Shown: one piece after another, positions 30,690 to 47,373 of the stretch
Layout: each line of letters begins with the position of its first letter
How positions within the stretch are numbered: position 1 is the first letter of the stretch
NCBI GenBank assembly: GCA_017644325.1
Contig: JAEPLS010000001.1
Span: 620,001 to 684,000 of the forward strand
Direction of reading: 5' to 3'
DNA length: 64,000 nucleotides
Source: Prochlorococcus marinus CUG1438
GTDB taxonomy: Bacteria; Cyanobacteriota; Cyanobacteriia; PCC-6307; Cyanobiaceae
The notes under the pieces: model-generated
Told to the model about the DNA's origin: nothing
Databases searched by the model: none
The model's input: the letters and a program-made list of their open reading frames with translations, nothing else
Translations under genes and position numbers: made by a program

Positions 30690-31972
30690 TCTTCAAATCT
30701 TATTTGTACTGAGTTAGCGTGACTATATAAACCCTCACTCTCTGCAAGATTTATAATATCAGTACTGTTAGCTTTTAAACTTTCTTCGTTAAATTCAATT
30801 ACAGAGGTGTTTTTCATGAAAGTTTCAACTCCAAGAGAACCGCTAAATCTAGAATTACCTGATGTGGGTAAAGTATGATTTGGCCCAGCCAGATAATCTC
30901 CTACAGCTTCTGGGGTCCATTTCCCTAAAAATATAGCTCCTGCATTCTCTATGTTTTTGAGAATCTTTCTTGAATCAAAAGTTAAAATTTCCAAGTGTTC
31001 TGGTGCAAAGTTATTGCTAAGTTCTATGCATGATTCGTAATTCTCGCATATAACAATTAATCCCCAATTAGTTATTGATTGCAAGCAAATTTCTTTTCTT
31101 GGATGATTATCTATTTTTTTGTAAATTTCTTCTAAAACTTCTTTTGCCTGGTTCTTAGACGTAGTTAGAAGTATTGAAGAAGCCAAAGGATCATGTTCTG
31201 CCTGTGCTAGTAGATCAGACGCTATGTGTGAACTTTGAGCTGTTTCATCAGCAATAATTAATATTTCGCTTGGTCCAGCTAAAGAGTCAATTCCTGTTGA
31301 GCCATAAATGAGTTTCTTAGCAGTAGTTACAAAGATATTCCCTGGGCCAGTAATAACATCGACTTTATTGATTTGATTCGTGCCAAATGCTAAAGCACCA
31401 ATTGCTTGGGCTCCTCCAATTCTAAAAACTTTATGTATCCCTGATAAGTAGGCTGCAGCTAAAACAGTTTTGTTTATGTTCCCCTCTTTATTTCCAGGGG
31501 ATACCATTATTATTTCTTCTACTCCTGCTACTTTGGCGGGTATTGCATTCATTAATACAGTGCTTGGATAAGCGGCTCTGCCTCCTGGAATATAAATTCC
31601 TGCATTTTTTACTGGTCTCCATTTCCTTTGGACTGTATCACCATACTCACCTTTTATAGTGAAAGATACAGGAATTTCTTTTTCGTGGAATTTTTTAATT
31701 CTTTTGTGGGCCACTTCAAGTGAGTGCTTTAAGTTGCTATCAATTTCATCCCATGCATCTTTTAAGTCTTTCGCAGAAACTTGCATAGGATCTGGGTTGA
31801 AACCATCAAATTTCTTTGTATATTTTTTTACAGCTATGTCTCCAAAAATTTTCACCTCTTGAAGAATTTCTTCTACAATTGAATTTATTTTATTATTGTT
31901 TTCTGAATTAGTTCGTGTAGAAATCCTTTTTAATTCTGCAATAGCATCCTTTTTATTATTTATAATCTTCAT
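30686..31972 (-). CDS. hisD: Histidinol dehydrogenase
   Basis: HisD performs the last two oxidations of histidine synthesis, from histidinol to histidine. The 428-residue sequence has the family hallmarks: [52 protein letters not shown], the zinc-site segment [12 protein letters not shown], and the C-terminal [15 protein letters not shown]. The length matches the family. It has a short divergent region toward rpsT and overlaps rpiA tail to tail by four bases. Confidence 0.97.
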   Translation of the reverse strand: MKIINNKKDAIAELKRISTRTNSENNNKINSIVEEILQEVKIFGDIAVKKYTKKFDGFNPDPMQVSAKDLKDAWDEIDSNLKHSLEVAHKRIKKFHEKEIPVSFTIKGEYGDTVQRKWRPVKNAGIYIPGGRAAYPSTVLMNAIPAKVAGVEEIIMVSPGNKEGNINKTVLAAAYLSGIHKVFRIGGAQAIGALAFGTNQINKVDVITGPGNIFVTTAKKLIYGSTGIDSLAGPSEILIIADETAQSSHIASDLLAQAEHDPLASSILLTTSKNQAKEVLEEIYKKIDNHPRKEICLQSITNWGLIVICENYESCIELSNNFAPEHLEILTFDSRKILKNIENAGAIFLGKWTPEAVGDYLAGPNHTLPTSGNSRFSGSLGVETFMKNTSVIEFNEESLKANSTDIINLAESEGLYSHANSVQIRFED

Positions 31973-32057
31973 ATTTTTAATTTTATAAATTGAAAGGTTT
32001 GAGACTCAATTTAATACTTTTTTAAATTATATATGATTGATTAGTAGTCGATCTATT

Positions 32058-32066
32058 TGTTATGAT
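32058..32066 (+). promoter_or_regulatory. Candidate extended -10 box for rpsT
   Basis: The sequence TGTTATGAT gives an extended -10 pattern (TG-N-TATGAT). It ends 26 bases upstream of the rpsT GTG start. The same TATGAT core is found at a similar position before rpsL. It is a positional prediction only. Confidence 0.4.
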
Positions 32067-32092
32067 GATTAACTTCTATATATATATCCTCT

Positions 32093-32386
32093 GTGGCCAA
32101 TAACAAATCAGCAAAAAAGAGAATACAAATTGCCGAAAGAAATCGATTAATTAATAAGTCCTATAAATCTACAGTAAGAACTTTGATTAAAAAGACTTTA
32201 GAGAATTGTGAAAAATACAAAAAGGAACCTAATGATGAAAATAAGAATTTAGTGACAACAAGCCTTAATAATGCTTTTAGTCTAATTGATAAAGCAGTTA
32301 AGAAAAATGTTCTCCACAAGAATAATGGGGCTAATAGAAAATCAAAAATTAATAAATTTGTAAAAGATACCATCACCACAAAGTAA
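32093..32386 (+). CDS. rpsT: 30S ribosomal protein S20 (bS20)
   Basis: S20 is a primary 16S rRNA binding protein. The 97-residue, Lys/Asn-rich helical product begins MANNKSAKKRIQIAERNRL and ends with GANRKSKINKFVKDTI, as in other bacteria. Translation starts at GTG 32093. A non-ATG start for S20 is known to limit expression in other bacteria. The gene ends 17 bp before tatD. Confidence 0.97.
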   Translation: MANNKSAKKRIQIAERNRLINKSYKSTVRTLIKKTLENCEKYKKEPNDENKNLVTTSLNNAFSLIDKAVKKNVLHKNNGANRKSKINKFVKDTITTK

Positions 32387-32403
32387 AAAGGCAGATCATC
32401 ATT

Positions 32404-33198
32404 ATGAGCGATATTGAACTCATAGACTCTCACTGTCATTTGATATTTGAAAATTTTGAAAAAGATCTTGCAGATGTTGTTTTAAGATTGCGTTCGAGAG
32501 GTGTAAAAAAGTTAGTCCATGCTTGTTGTGAGTTATCAGAAATTCCTAAGTTAAAAAAAATATCCCATGAATTTGATGAAATTTATTATTCAGTTGGTTT
32601 GCATCCGCTAGAAGCAAAAAAATGGGAATTAAGTTCCAAATATCTTTTAAAAAAATCAGCTAAAGAAGATAGAAAAGTCGTAGCTATTGGGGAATTAGGT
32701 TTGGATTTTTTCAAAAATGAAAATAAAAATCAGCAAATCGATGCTCTTATTCCTCAAATGGAGCTAGCGCACGAACTTGAATTGCCTGTAATTATTCATT
32801 GCAGAGATGCCGCGAATGAAATGATAGAGATATGTAATGATCTTTCTAAAAAAGGGAAATGCCCTAAAGGGGTACTTCACTGTTGGACAGGAACCCCAAG
32901 AGAAATGAAAAAATTCTTGGATTTTGGTTTTTATATTAGTTTTAGTGGAATAGTAACTTTTCCAAAAGCGCATGAAATTCATGAGTGTGCCAAAATAGTT
33001 CCTAATGATAAATACCTTATTGAAACTGACGCACCTTTCTTAGCCCCTGTCCCTCACAGAGGAAAAAGAAATGAGCCGGCTTTTGTTGAAAATGTAGCAA
33101 AATTTTTGGCAGATTTAAGATCTACTGATTTATTTACAATTGCTAAAGAGTCGTCCAATAATGCTGAAGATTTGTTTAAATTTGACTTGATAAGTTGA
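32404..33198 (+). CDS. tatD: TatD-family metal-dependent DNase
   Basis: TatD proteins are TIM-barrel, metal-dependent nucleases. All metal-binding motifs are in order in this 264-residue protein: DSHCHL at the N-terminus, AIGELGLDF, VIIHCRDA, VLHCWTG and LIETDAPFLAP. Cellular roles proposed for the family include DNA repair and tRNA or DNA 3'-end trimming. In many cyanobacteria it lies between rpsT and rpoB, as here. The 230-bp spacer to rpoB begins just after its stop. Confidence 0.94.
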   Translation: MSDIELIDSHCHLIFENFEKDLADVVLRLRSRGVKKLVHACCELSEIPKLKKISHEFDEIYYSVGLHPLEAKKWELSSKYLLKKSAKEDRKVVAIGELGLDFFKNENKNQQIDALIPQMELAHELELPVIIHCRDAANEMIEICNDLSKKGKCPKGVLHCWTGTPREMKKFLDFGFYISFSGIVTFPKAHEIHECAKIVPNDKYLIETDAPFLAPVPHRGKRNEPAFVENVAKFLADLRSTDLFTIAKESSNNAEDLFKFDLIS

Positions 33199-33428
33199 CA
33201 CTACAGCTGTTATTATTAGGAATTACTTGAAATTTTTTCTTAATTTTTTAGTTTTAGCTTTTAATTAATGGTTTTATGGCTGTTAAACTAAATTTTAGTT
33301 TTTGTTAAATCAATTTTTTTGAAATTCAGATTTAATGTTTGAATTTAACTAAAAAGAGGAGTTAAACAACTAATTATTAAGTAGATTATAAGTAAATAGT
33401 AATCTCACATAATCGCAGGTTTTCTTGC
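33199..33428 (+). promoter_or_regulatory. tatD-rpoB spacer, probable rpoB leader/promoter region
   Basis: These 230 AT-rich bases contain no convincing ORF. A weak inverted repeat, AAACTAAA at 33285-33292 with TTTAGTTT at 33294-33301 followed by Ts, may be a poor terminator. A TTATAA-like tract near 33387 is the nearest -10 candidate to rpoB. I can assign no element firmly. Confidence 0.3.
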
Positions 33429-36400
33429 ATGAGCAGTAGCGCTTTACAGGTAGCAAAAACAGCTACTTATCTACCAGATTTAGTTGAAGTACAAAGAGCA
33501 AGCTTTAAATGGTTTTTGGAAAAAGGTCTAATAGAGGAACTGCAAAACTTTTCTCCCATTTCTGATTACACAGGTAAATTAGAATTGCATTTTATAGGTG
33601 AAGAGTACAGATTAAAAAGACCTAGGCATGATGTTGAAGAGGCAAAAAGGAGAGATGCAACATTTGCTTCTCAAATGTATGTGACTTGCAGGTTAATAAA
33701 TAAGGAAACAGGAGAAATTAAAGAACAAGAAGTATTTATTGGAGAATTACCACTAATGACTGAAAGAGGAACTTTCATCATTAATGGAGCTGAAAGAGTA
33801 ATTGTTAATCAAATTGTTCGAAGCCCTGGTGTATATTTCAAAGATGAACAGGATAAAAACGGCCGAAGAACTTACAATGCTAGTGTTATACCAAATAGAG
33901 GCGCATGGCTAAAATTTGAGACTGATAAAAATAACTTACTCTATGTAAGAGTCGATAAAACAAGAAAAATTAATGCTCATGTTCTCATGAGAGCAATGGG
34001 CCTCAGCGATAATGACGTCGTGGATAAGCTTAGGCATCCCGAATTTTATCAAAGTTCAATCGATTCAGCCAATGAAGAGGGTATAAATTCAGAAGATCAA
34101 GCTTTACTAGAGCTTTACAAGAAGCTACGTCCTGGTGAACCCCCTTCTGTTTCTGGGGGGCAACAACTATTACATAGTAGATTTTTTGATCCCAAAAGAT
34201 ATGATTTAGGCCGAGTTGGTAGATATAAAATAAACAATAAATTGAGGCTTACTGTACCAGATGAAATTAGAACACTTACCCATGAAGATGTTCTTTCCAC
34301 TATTGATTATTTAATCAACCTTGAATTGGATGTTGGCGGTGCTAGTTTAGATGACATTGACCACCTTGGTAACAGAAGAGTTAGATCTGTGGGGGAACTT
34401 CTTCAAAATCAAGTAAGGGTTGGCCTTAACCGTTTAGAGAGAATTATTAAAGAGAGAATGACTGTTGGAGAAACAGATTCTCTTACTCCTGCTCAACTAG
34501 TTAATCCTAAACCTTTGGTGGCGGCAATAAAAGAGTTTTTTGGCTCCAGTCAATTAAGTCAATTTATGGATCAAACTAATCCTTTGGCTGAATTGACACA
34601 TAAGAGAAGGATTTCGGCCCTTGGTCCTGGTGGTCTAACACGAGAAAGAGCAGGCTTTGCAGTAAGAGACATTCATCCATCACATTACGGTAGATTATGT
34701 CCTATTGAGACTCCTGAAGGTCCTAATGCAGGACTTATAAATTCTTTAGCTACCCATGCAAGAGTCAATGAATATGGTTTCATTGAAACTCCTTTTTGGG
34801 AAGTTAAAAATGGTAGAGTTAATAAAGAAGGAGATCCTGTCTACCTTTCTGCCGATTTAGAAGATGAGTGCAGGGTAGCTCCAGGAGATGTGGCCACCGA
34901 TAAAGATGGAAATATACTCGCAAATCTAATACCGGTACGATATAGACAAGATTTTGAAAAAGTACCTCCTTATCAAGTTGATTATGTTCAGCTGTCACCC
35001 GTACAAGTAATTTCAGTTGCCACTTCACTAATTCCTTTTTTAGAACATGATGATGCGAATAGAGCCCTGATGGGATCTAATATGCAGCGACAGGCAGTTC
35101 CATTGCTTAGGCCAGAACGCCCTTTGGTTGGGACAGGTTTAGAGTCTCAAGTAGCCAGAGATTCTGGGATGGTACCCATAACAAAAGTTAGTGGCACTGT
35201 CTCTTATGTAGACGCTAATGAGATTGTAGTTAAAGATGATGATGGTAATGAACATTTTCATTATCTTCAAAAATACCAAAGATCAAATCAAGATACTTGT
35301 CTAAACCAAAGACCTATAGTAAAGATCGGCGATCATGTTATATCTGGGCAAGTTTTAGCAGATGGTTCGGCATGTGAAGGAGGAGAAATCGCCTTAGGTC
35401 AGAATGTCTTAATTGCTTATATGCCATGGGAAGGCTACAACTACGAGGATGCAATTCTTGTAAGCGAGAGGATGGTTACTGATGATTTATACACATCAGT
35501 ACATATTGAAAAATATGAAATTGAGGCAAGACAAACAAAATTAGGGCCTGAAGAAATCACAAGAGAAATACCTAATATTTCTGAAGAAAGTTTAAATAAT
35601 CTCGATGAAATGGGCATAATTAGAATTGGTGCTTTTGTCGAGAGTGGGGATATTCTTGTAGGTAAAGTTACTCCAAAAGGGGAATCTGACCAGCCACCTG
35701 AAGAGAAACTTTTGAGGGCCATATTTGGCGAAAAAGCTAGAGATGTTAGAGACAACTCTCTCAGGGTTCCAAAGACTGAAAAGGGAAGAGTTTTGGATGT
35801 TCGTATTTACACAAGAGAACAAGGTGATGAACTACCTCCCGGGGCTAACATGGTTGTTAGGGTTTATGTGGCTCAAAGAAGAAAGATTCAAGTAGGGGAT
35901 AAAATGGCTGGAAGGCATGGTAACAAAGGTATTATTAGTAGAATCTTGCCCAGAGAAGATATGCCATATCTACCTGATGGAACCCCTGTAGATATAGTTC
36001 TTAACCCGCTAGGTGTTCCAAGTAGGATGAATGTTGGCCAAGTTTTTGAATTATTAATGGGCTGGGCAGCATCTAACTTAAATTGCAGGGTTAAAGTTGT
36101 TCCATTTGATGAAATGTATGGTGCTGAAAAATCACATCAGACTGTTCAAGCATTTTTAGAGGAAGCCTCAAAACAGCCAGGGAAAGCATGGGTTTACAAT
36201 CCTGATGATCCTGGAAAATTATTGCTTAAAGATGGCAGAACAGGCGAACCCTTTGACCAGCCAGTTGCAGTTGGCTACTCCCACTTCCTTAAGTTAGTAC
36301 ATTTGGTGGATGATAAAATTCATGCCAGATCTACAGGCCCTTACTCTTTGGTTACACAGCAACCATTGGGTGGTAAAGCTCAACAAGGTGGCCAAAGACT

Positions 36401-36722
36401 TGGGGAAATGGAAGTATGGGCTCTTGAGGCATATGGAGCGGCTTATACTCTTCAAGAACTATTAACCGTTAAATCTGATGATATGCAAGGAAGGAACGAA
36501 GCCTTAAATGCAATCGTTAAAGGTAAACCTATTCCAAGGCCAGGCACTCCTGAGTCATTCAAAGTTCTTATGAGAGAATTACAATCTCTCGGATTAGATA
36601 TTGGAGTTTACACAGATGAAGGTAAGGAGGTAGATCTCATGCAAGATGTAAATCCAAGAAGGAATACTCCGTCAAGACCGACTTACGAATCACTAGGAAC
36701 CTCTGAATATGAGGAAGATTAA
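33429..36722 (+). CDS. rpoB: RNA polymerase beta subunit
   Basis: RpoB forms half of the RNA polymerase active-site cleft. The 1097-residue chain includes [22 protein letters not shown], the rifampicin-pocket region [18 protein letters not shown] (wild type at the classical positions as far as I can see), [12 protein letters not shown], the GRHGNKG lobe motif and the C-terminal [26 protein letters not shown]. The length is typical of cyanobacterial RpoB, which lacks the large E. coli insertions. It is first in rpoB-rpoC1-rpoC2. Confidence 0.98.
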   Translation: MSSSALQVAKTATYLPDLVEVQRASFKWFLEKGLIEELQNFSPISDYTGKLELHFIGEEYRLKRPRHDVEEAKRRDATFASQMYVTCRLINKETGEIKEQEVFIGELPLMTERGTFIINGAERVIVNQIVRSPGVYFKDEQDKNGRRTYNASVIPNRGAWLKFETDKNNLLYVRVDKTRKINAHVLMRAMGLSDNDVVDKLRHPEFYQSSIDSANEEGINSEDQALLELYKKLRPGEPPSVSGGQQLLHSRFFDPKRYDLGRVGRYKINNKLRLTVPDEIRTLTHEDVLSTIDYLINLELDVGGASLDDIDHLGNRRVRSVGELLQNQVRVGLNRLERIIKERMTVGETDSLTPAQLVNPKPLVAAIKEFFGSSQLSQFMDQTNPLAELTHKRRISALGPGGLTRERAGFAVRDIHPSHYGRLCPIETPEGPNAGLINSLATHARVNEYGFIETPFWEVKNGRVNKEGDPVYLSADLEDECRVAPGDVATDKDGNILANLIPVRYRQDFEKVPPYQVDYVQLSPVQVISVATSLIPFLEHDDANRALMGSNMQRQAVPLLRPERPLVGTGLESQVARDSGMVPITKVSGTVSYVDANEIVVKDDDGNEHFHYLQKYQRSNQDTCLNQRPIVKIGDHVISGQVLADGSACEGGEIALGQNVLIAYMPWEGYNYEDAILVSERMVTDDLYTSVHIEKYEIEARQTKLGPEEITREIPNISEESLNNLDEMGIIRIGAFVESGDILVGKVTPKGESDQPPEEKLLRAIFGEKARDVRDNSLRVPKTEKGRVLDVRIYTREQGDELPPGANMVVRVYVAQRRKIQVGDKMAGRHGNKGIISRILPREDMPYLPDGTPVDIVLNPLGVPSRMNVGQVFELLMGWAASNLNCRVKVVPFDEMYGAEKSHQTVQAFLEEASKQPGKAWVYNPDDPGKLLLKDGRTGEPFDQPVAVGYSHFLKLVHLVDDKIHARSTGPYSLVTQQPLGGKAQQGGQRLGEMEVWALEAYGAAYTLQELLTVKSDDMQGRNEALNAIVKGKPIPRPGTPESFKVLMRELQSLGLDIGVYTDEGKEVDLMQDVNPRRNTPSRPTYESLGTSEYEED

Positions 36723-36750
36723 ATACCCAACTAAAAAACTTCTAATTTAA

Positions 36751-38664
<1,914 letters not shown>

Positions 38665-38671
38665 TCTTTAA

Positions 38672-42799
<4,128 letters not shown>

Positions 42800-42850
42800 A
42801 TATTTTCTATTTTCATTTTTAGTGACTAGAATGAAATCTTTAATTTATAG

Positions 42851-43006
<156 letters not shown>

Positions 43007-43022
43007 GTATAGTTTGAAATAA

Positions 43023-44081
<1,059 letters not shown>

Positions 44082-44150
44082 TATTATCCAAAAATAATTT
44101 TTTAAAAATCTCTTAAACAGGTTATTATTGTCTTAATTCATATTGTATCT

Positions 44151-44276
44151 TTGAGTTTTATTAAGACAAAAATTTTACCTTTTGCTATAGTTACGCTTTT
44201 TGGAATTGCTTTTCTTGCAGTTAGCGCAAGAATTTGGTTGCCAGGGGATATGATGTCCCCTGCTCCCTTAAATTAA
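44151..44276 (+). CDS. Small single-helix membrane protein, function unknown
   Basis: A 41-codon ORF starts at TTG 44151 (AGT TTT ATT) and ends at TAA 44274-44276, between rlmN and the HEAT-repeat gene. The product has a Lys-flanked helix, KILPFAIVTLFGIAFLAVSARIWL, and a short PGDMMSPAPLN tail, a layout typical of conserved one-helix thylakoid proteins. I cannot name a family. Start choice is uncertain, because the frame stays open upstream without a better start. The coding look of the tail and the membrane helix argue that the ORF is real. Confidence 0.65.
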   Translation: MSFIKTKILPFAIVTLFGIAFLAVSARIWLPGDMMSPAPLN

Positions 44277-44291
44277 ATTTTAATTTGTGAA

Positions 44292-45059
44292 ATGACAAAT
44301 AATAAGGATCCTAAGAAAGATAGCCTAGCCGAAATAGCTGTTGACCCTGATGTTTTGGCAAAAGAATTAGCTTTAGAGCTTGAAATAGATCCTTTAGAAC
44401 AAATTGATGAGGATGCTTTTTCAAAAGGTTTAAATATAACTCAAGAATGCAATCAAGCTTTGAAAATGCTTAAAGGTAACAGAGAAGAAAGAATACAGGG
44501 ATTAAGAATATTTTGTGAATATAGAGATCAAAGATCATTCCCTTTTTTATTGCCATTACTTGATCAATCTTGTCCTGTTGAAAGAATGAGTGCGGTATAT
44601 GCTCTAGGCCGTAATCCATGTCCTAGTGCAGTAAAAAAACTTGTTAGTCTTTTGGAGACTGATGATAATGCCTATGTAAGGAGAGCGACTGCATGGAGTC
44701 TAGCTAACTATGATGATCAGATTGTTTTAAAGCCATTAATAAATGCTTTGAAGAATGATGTTGCTGCAGTAAGGTTATGGTCATCAAGTTCGTTAGCCGA
44801 AATTGGTAATGTTTCTTTGGAAAACGCTCAATTAGCAGCAGAACAACTTTTAGTAAGCTTAAAGATAGATAACGAATCGGGCGTGAGGAGTAATTGTATT
44901 TGGTCATTATGTAGATTGTATGAAAAATTGGACAACTCATTTCAAGAAAATTTTATTGATGAATGTACAAAGATAGCCCTTTTTGATAAAGAACCCTCTG
45001 TTATGGAAGAAGCAAAAACTGCTTTAGATTCCATGGGAATGCAAGGTTTTTATAATTAA
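44292..45059 (+). CDS. HEAT-repeat protein
   Basis: The 255-residue protein contains HEAT/PBS-lyase-like helical repeats from about 95 to 230: MSAVYALGRNPCPSAVKKLVSLL, YVRRATAWSLANYDDQIVLKPLINAL and VRLWSSSSLAEIGN. The first 90 residues are acidic. HEAT proteins of this kind act in cyanobacteria as scaffolds or as bilin lyase subunits; the latter is unlikely here, with no phycobilisome genes nearby. It precedes the DUF2997-Ycf35-ferredoxin set in the same direction. Function unknown. Confidence 0.85.
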   Translation: MTNNKDPKKDSLAEIAVDPDVLAKELALELEIDPLEQIDEDAFSKGLNITQECNQALKMLKGNREERIQGLRIFCEYRDQRSFPFLLPLLDQSCPVERMSAVYALGRNPCPSAVKKLVSLLETDDNAYVRRATAWSLANYDDQIVLKPLINALKNDVAAVRLWSSSSLAEIGNVSLENAQLAAEQLLVSLKIDNESGVRSNCIWSLCRLYEKLDNSFQENFIDECTKIALFDKEPSVMEEAKTALDSMGMQGFYN

Positions 45060-45205
45060 GTACATAATTTTTAACTTCAATTCAATAGAACAAAATGAAT
45101 TTATTTGATATTCCAAATAAAATTAAAATTAATTAACCTGTACCAACTGAAACAAAAAATTTTCGTTATCCTATATAAAGTTAAAGTACTCAATACCTGA
45201 ATTTA

Positions 45206-45421
45206 ATGCCTCAAAAAACTTTGAGATTCAAAATTCATCAAGACGGAAGAGTTGAAGAGACTGTTGAGGGGTTTAATGGAGATTCATGTAATGAAGCTAC
45301 AAAAAATCTCGAAGAAGCACTTGGTAAAGTAACAGTTAAAAATAAAACATCTGATGCTTTCATCTCTATTCAAAACGAAAATTTAAAACAATTAAACAAC
45401 GAATCTAATGTCACATTTTAG
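45206..45421 (+). CDS. DUF2997 family protein
   Basis: The 71-residue product is a DUF2997-type small protein: KTLRFKIHQDGRVEETVEGFNGDSCNEATKNLEEALGKV, a beta-hairpin followed by a helix. The Cys in GDSCNEAT is a conserved-looking position. In cyanobacteria this gene is regularly next to ycf35 and a ferredoxin. Its 3' end overlaps ycf35 by 14 bp, which points to coupled translation. The function is not known. Confidence 0.8.
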   Translation: MPQKTLRFKIHQDGRVEETVEGFNGDSCNEATKNLEEALGKVTVKNKTSDAFISIQNENLKQLNNESNVTF

Positions 45422-45800
45422 TACCATTAAAACCCATCTTAAAGAAGCTGAGCCTTTAATTAAAGCTTTAAGCTCGCTTGGCTATAACGTTAACCAAGAA
45501 GAAAAGTTTATCAGAGGTTATAGAGGCATACTTACCGATGTTGATATAAGTATGAATTTGCCTGGGGATACTAAAGTAGGATTTAAATGGAACAATAATT
45601 CTAGCTCATATGAATTAGTAGCTGATCTAGATCTATGGAAATTTGAACTACCGGTAGAAAGATTTATTTCTAAAGTTACTCAAATGTATGCTTATCAAAC
45701 TATTATTTCCACAACAAAAAATGATGGTTATCAACTCGTAGAACAAAAAAATAAAAATGATGGCTCTATAGAGTTGGTTTTAACTAAGTGGGATAATTAA
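45408..45800 (+). CDS. ycf35: Ycf35 (DUF1257)
   Basis: The 130-residue protein matches Ycf35/DUF1257, conserved in cyanobacteria and in red-algal and other plastid genomes. Recognisable parts are MSHFSTIKTHLKEAEPLIKALSSLGY, DTKVGFKWNNNSSSYELVADLDLWKFELPVERFISKVTQMYAY and a basic mid-segment. No enzyme motif is present. Overlap with DUF2997 upstream and the nine-base gap to the ferredoxin gene indicate one transcript. Function has not been settled in the literature I know. Confidence 0.86.
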   Translation: MSHFSTIKTHLKEAEPLIKALSSLGYNVNQEEKFIRGYRGILTDVDISMNLPGDTKVGFKWNNNSSSYELVADLDLWKFELPVERFISKVTQMYAYQTIISTTKNDGYQLVEQKNKNDGSIELVLTKWDN

Positions 45801-45809
45801 TGAAAGAAT

Positions 45810-46169
45810 ATGGATTTCACCGATCCATTTAATAATGCTGAAGAAAATATAGAAATTACAGGTTGGGAACCAGTTCTTGGTGGTCAGTTAGCCGACAAAG
45901 CTGTATGGGTTGATGAAGCTAAATGTATTGGGTGTAAATACTGTGTACACGTTGCTTCGAATACTTTCATAGTTGATGAATTTCATGGCAGAAGTCGAGC
46001 AATTAGACAAGATGGAGATAGTGTTGATGTTATACAAGAAGCAATAGATACCTGCCCTGTTGATTGCATTCACTGGGTCAAGTTTGAAGAATTGGATAAT
46101 TTAGAAAATAGCCTCAATAGGGATATGTTTCAAACATTTGGAAAACCGCCAAGAATGAATAAATATTGA
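45810..46169 (+). CDS. 4Fe-4S ferredoxin
   Basis: The 119-residue protein is a bacterial-type ferredoxin with a partly degenerate second cluster. One cluster can be built from C39, C42, C45 and C82; C86 is a further cysteine in CPVDC. A second complete four-Cys set is absent. The rest is a conserved cyanobacterial extension (WVKFEELDNLE). Electron transfer to the adjacent aldo/keto reductase is plausible because their genes overlap by four bases (TTGA). Confidence 0.88.
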   Translation: MDFTDPFNNAEENIEITGWEPVLGGQLADKAVWVDEAKCIGCKYCVHVASNTFIVDEFHGRSRAIRQDGDSVDVIQEAIDTCPVDCIHWVKFEELDNLENSLNRDMFQTFGKPPRMNKY

Positions 46170-46177
46170 TTTCAAAT

Positions 46178-47371
46178 ATGCAATATCGTAGATTTGGCCG
46201 AACCAATATAAAGATTCCTATTTTATCTTTGGGTGGAATGAGATTTCAAAAAAGTTGGGATCAACTAGATTTTTCTGAGATTTCATATCAAGAACAAAAT
46301 AAGGTAGAAACTATATTAAATCTGGCAAGTAAATATGGCTTAAGTCATATAGAAACTGCTAAATACTATGGAACCTCAGAAGTGCAATTAGGAGTGGCCT
46401 TCAAAAATAATAATAAAATCCCAAATATTATTCAAACTAAGATTCCTCCAAGTAGTGATCCAAAAATCTTTGAGAGAGATGTTATGACGAGCATTGAAAA
46501 ATTGAATGTTAAAAAAATTGATTTACTAGCAATACATGGTATTAATACAGCTGAACATTTACATCAGGCTATTAGAAGTGGAGGTTGCATTGACATTCTG
46601 AGAAATTTACAAAAAAAAAATTTAATTGGATCTATTGGATTCTCTACTCATGGAAAATCTTCCCTCATTAGGAAGGCCATATCAACAAACTTTTTTGATT
46701 ATGTAAATTTGCACTGGTATTTTATCAATCAAGAAAATACAAAGGTTATTAATTTAGCCAAAAAGTATGACCTTGGAGTTTTCATTATAAGTCCAACCGA
46801 TAAAGGGGGACATCTTCATACTCCCTCAACAAAAATGATTGAACTTTGTAGTCCATTGCATCCAATAGTTTTTAATGATCTTTTTTGCTTAAGTAATAAA
46901 AACGTTCATACTCTTAGTGTGGGCATTGCAAAAGAGACGGATTTTGATTTACATTTAAAAGCTGTCTCTTTATTATCAGAATCTGAGCAATATCTTCCAA
47001 AGATAATAAACAGATTAATGCAGGAATCTATTAATACTTTAGGTTTAGAGTGGTATCAAAATTGGAATAGAAATCTACCGAGCTGGGAACATACACCAGG
47101 AAATATTAATATTCCAATTCTGCTTTGGCTTTCAAATTTAATAGATTGGTTGGACATGGAAGGGTTTGCAAAAGCTAGATATCAATTACTTGGTAATGGA
47201 AGTCACTGGTTTCCTGGATGTAACGCTAATTTATTAGATGTAGAAGTTTCTGAAAGGCAATTAATGAAAGTTTTAGAAGGTCACATAAATCCAAATAAAG
47301 TTATAAATAAATTGAGAACTTTAAAAGAAAAGTTTGGAGATAATGTTGTTACAAGATTATCAAATAAATAA
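46178..47371 (+). CDS. Aldo/keto reductase family protein
   Basis: This protein of about 397 residues (starting at ATG 46178, MQYRRFGRTNIKIP) has the aldo/keto reductase TIM barrel: LSLGGMRF, THIETAKYYG-type Tyr region (HIETAKYYGTSE), the DLLAIHGI strand, and IGFSTHGKSS. The catalytic Asp of the family is replaced by Glu in ET-AKYYG. The C-terminal 120 residues are an extra helical region with Cys (HWFPGCN), as in cyanobacterial members linked to 4Fe-4S ferredoxins. A TTG at 46166 overlapping the ferredoxin stop would add four residues. Substrate unknown. Confidence 0.85.
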   Translation: MQYRRFGRTNIKIPILSLGGMRFQKSWDQLDFSEISYQEQNKVETILNLASKYGLSHIETAKYYGTSEVQLGVAFKNNNKIPNIIQTKIPPSSDPKIFERDVMTSIEKLNVKKIDLLAIHGINTAEHLHQAIRSGGCIDILRNLQKKNLIGSIGFSTHGKSSLIRKAISTNFFDYVNLHWYFINQENTKVINLAKKYDLGVFIISPTDKGGHLHTPSTKMIELCSPLHPIVFNDLFCLSNKNVHTLSVGIAKETDFDLHLKAVSLLSESEQYLPKIINRLMQESINTLGLEWYQNWNRNLPSWEHTPGNINIPILLWLSNLIDWLDMEGFAKARYQLLGNGSHWFPGCNANLLDVEVSERQLMKVLEGHINPNKVINKLRTLKEKFGDNVVTRLSNK

Positions 47372-47373
47372 TT

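Noticed and set aside
33285-33303. Weak A/T inverted repeat with Ts after tatD, a possible terminator
   Set aside because: The stem is only A-T rich with a one-base centre, so pairing would be weak; not called as a terminator.
45096-45137. A 13-codon ATG ORF (MNLFDIPNK) in the spacer before the DUF2997 gene
   Set aside because: Too short, with no homology or signal I can recognise.
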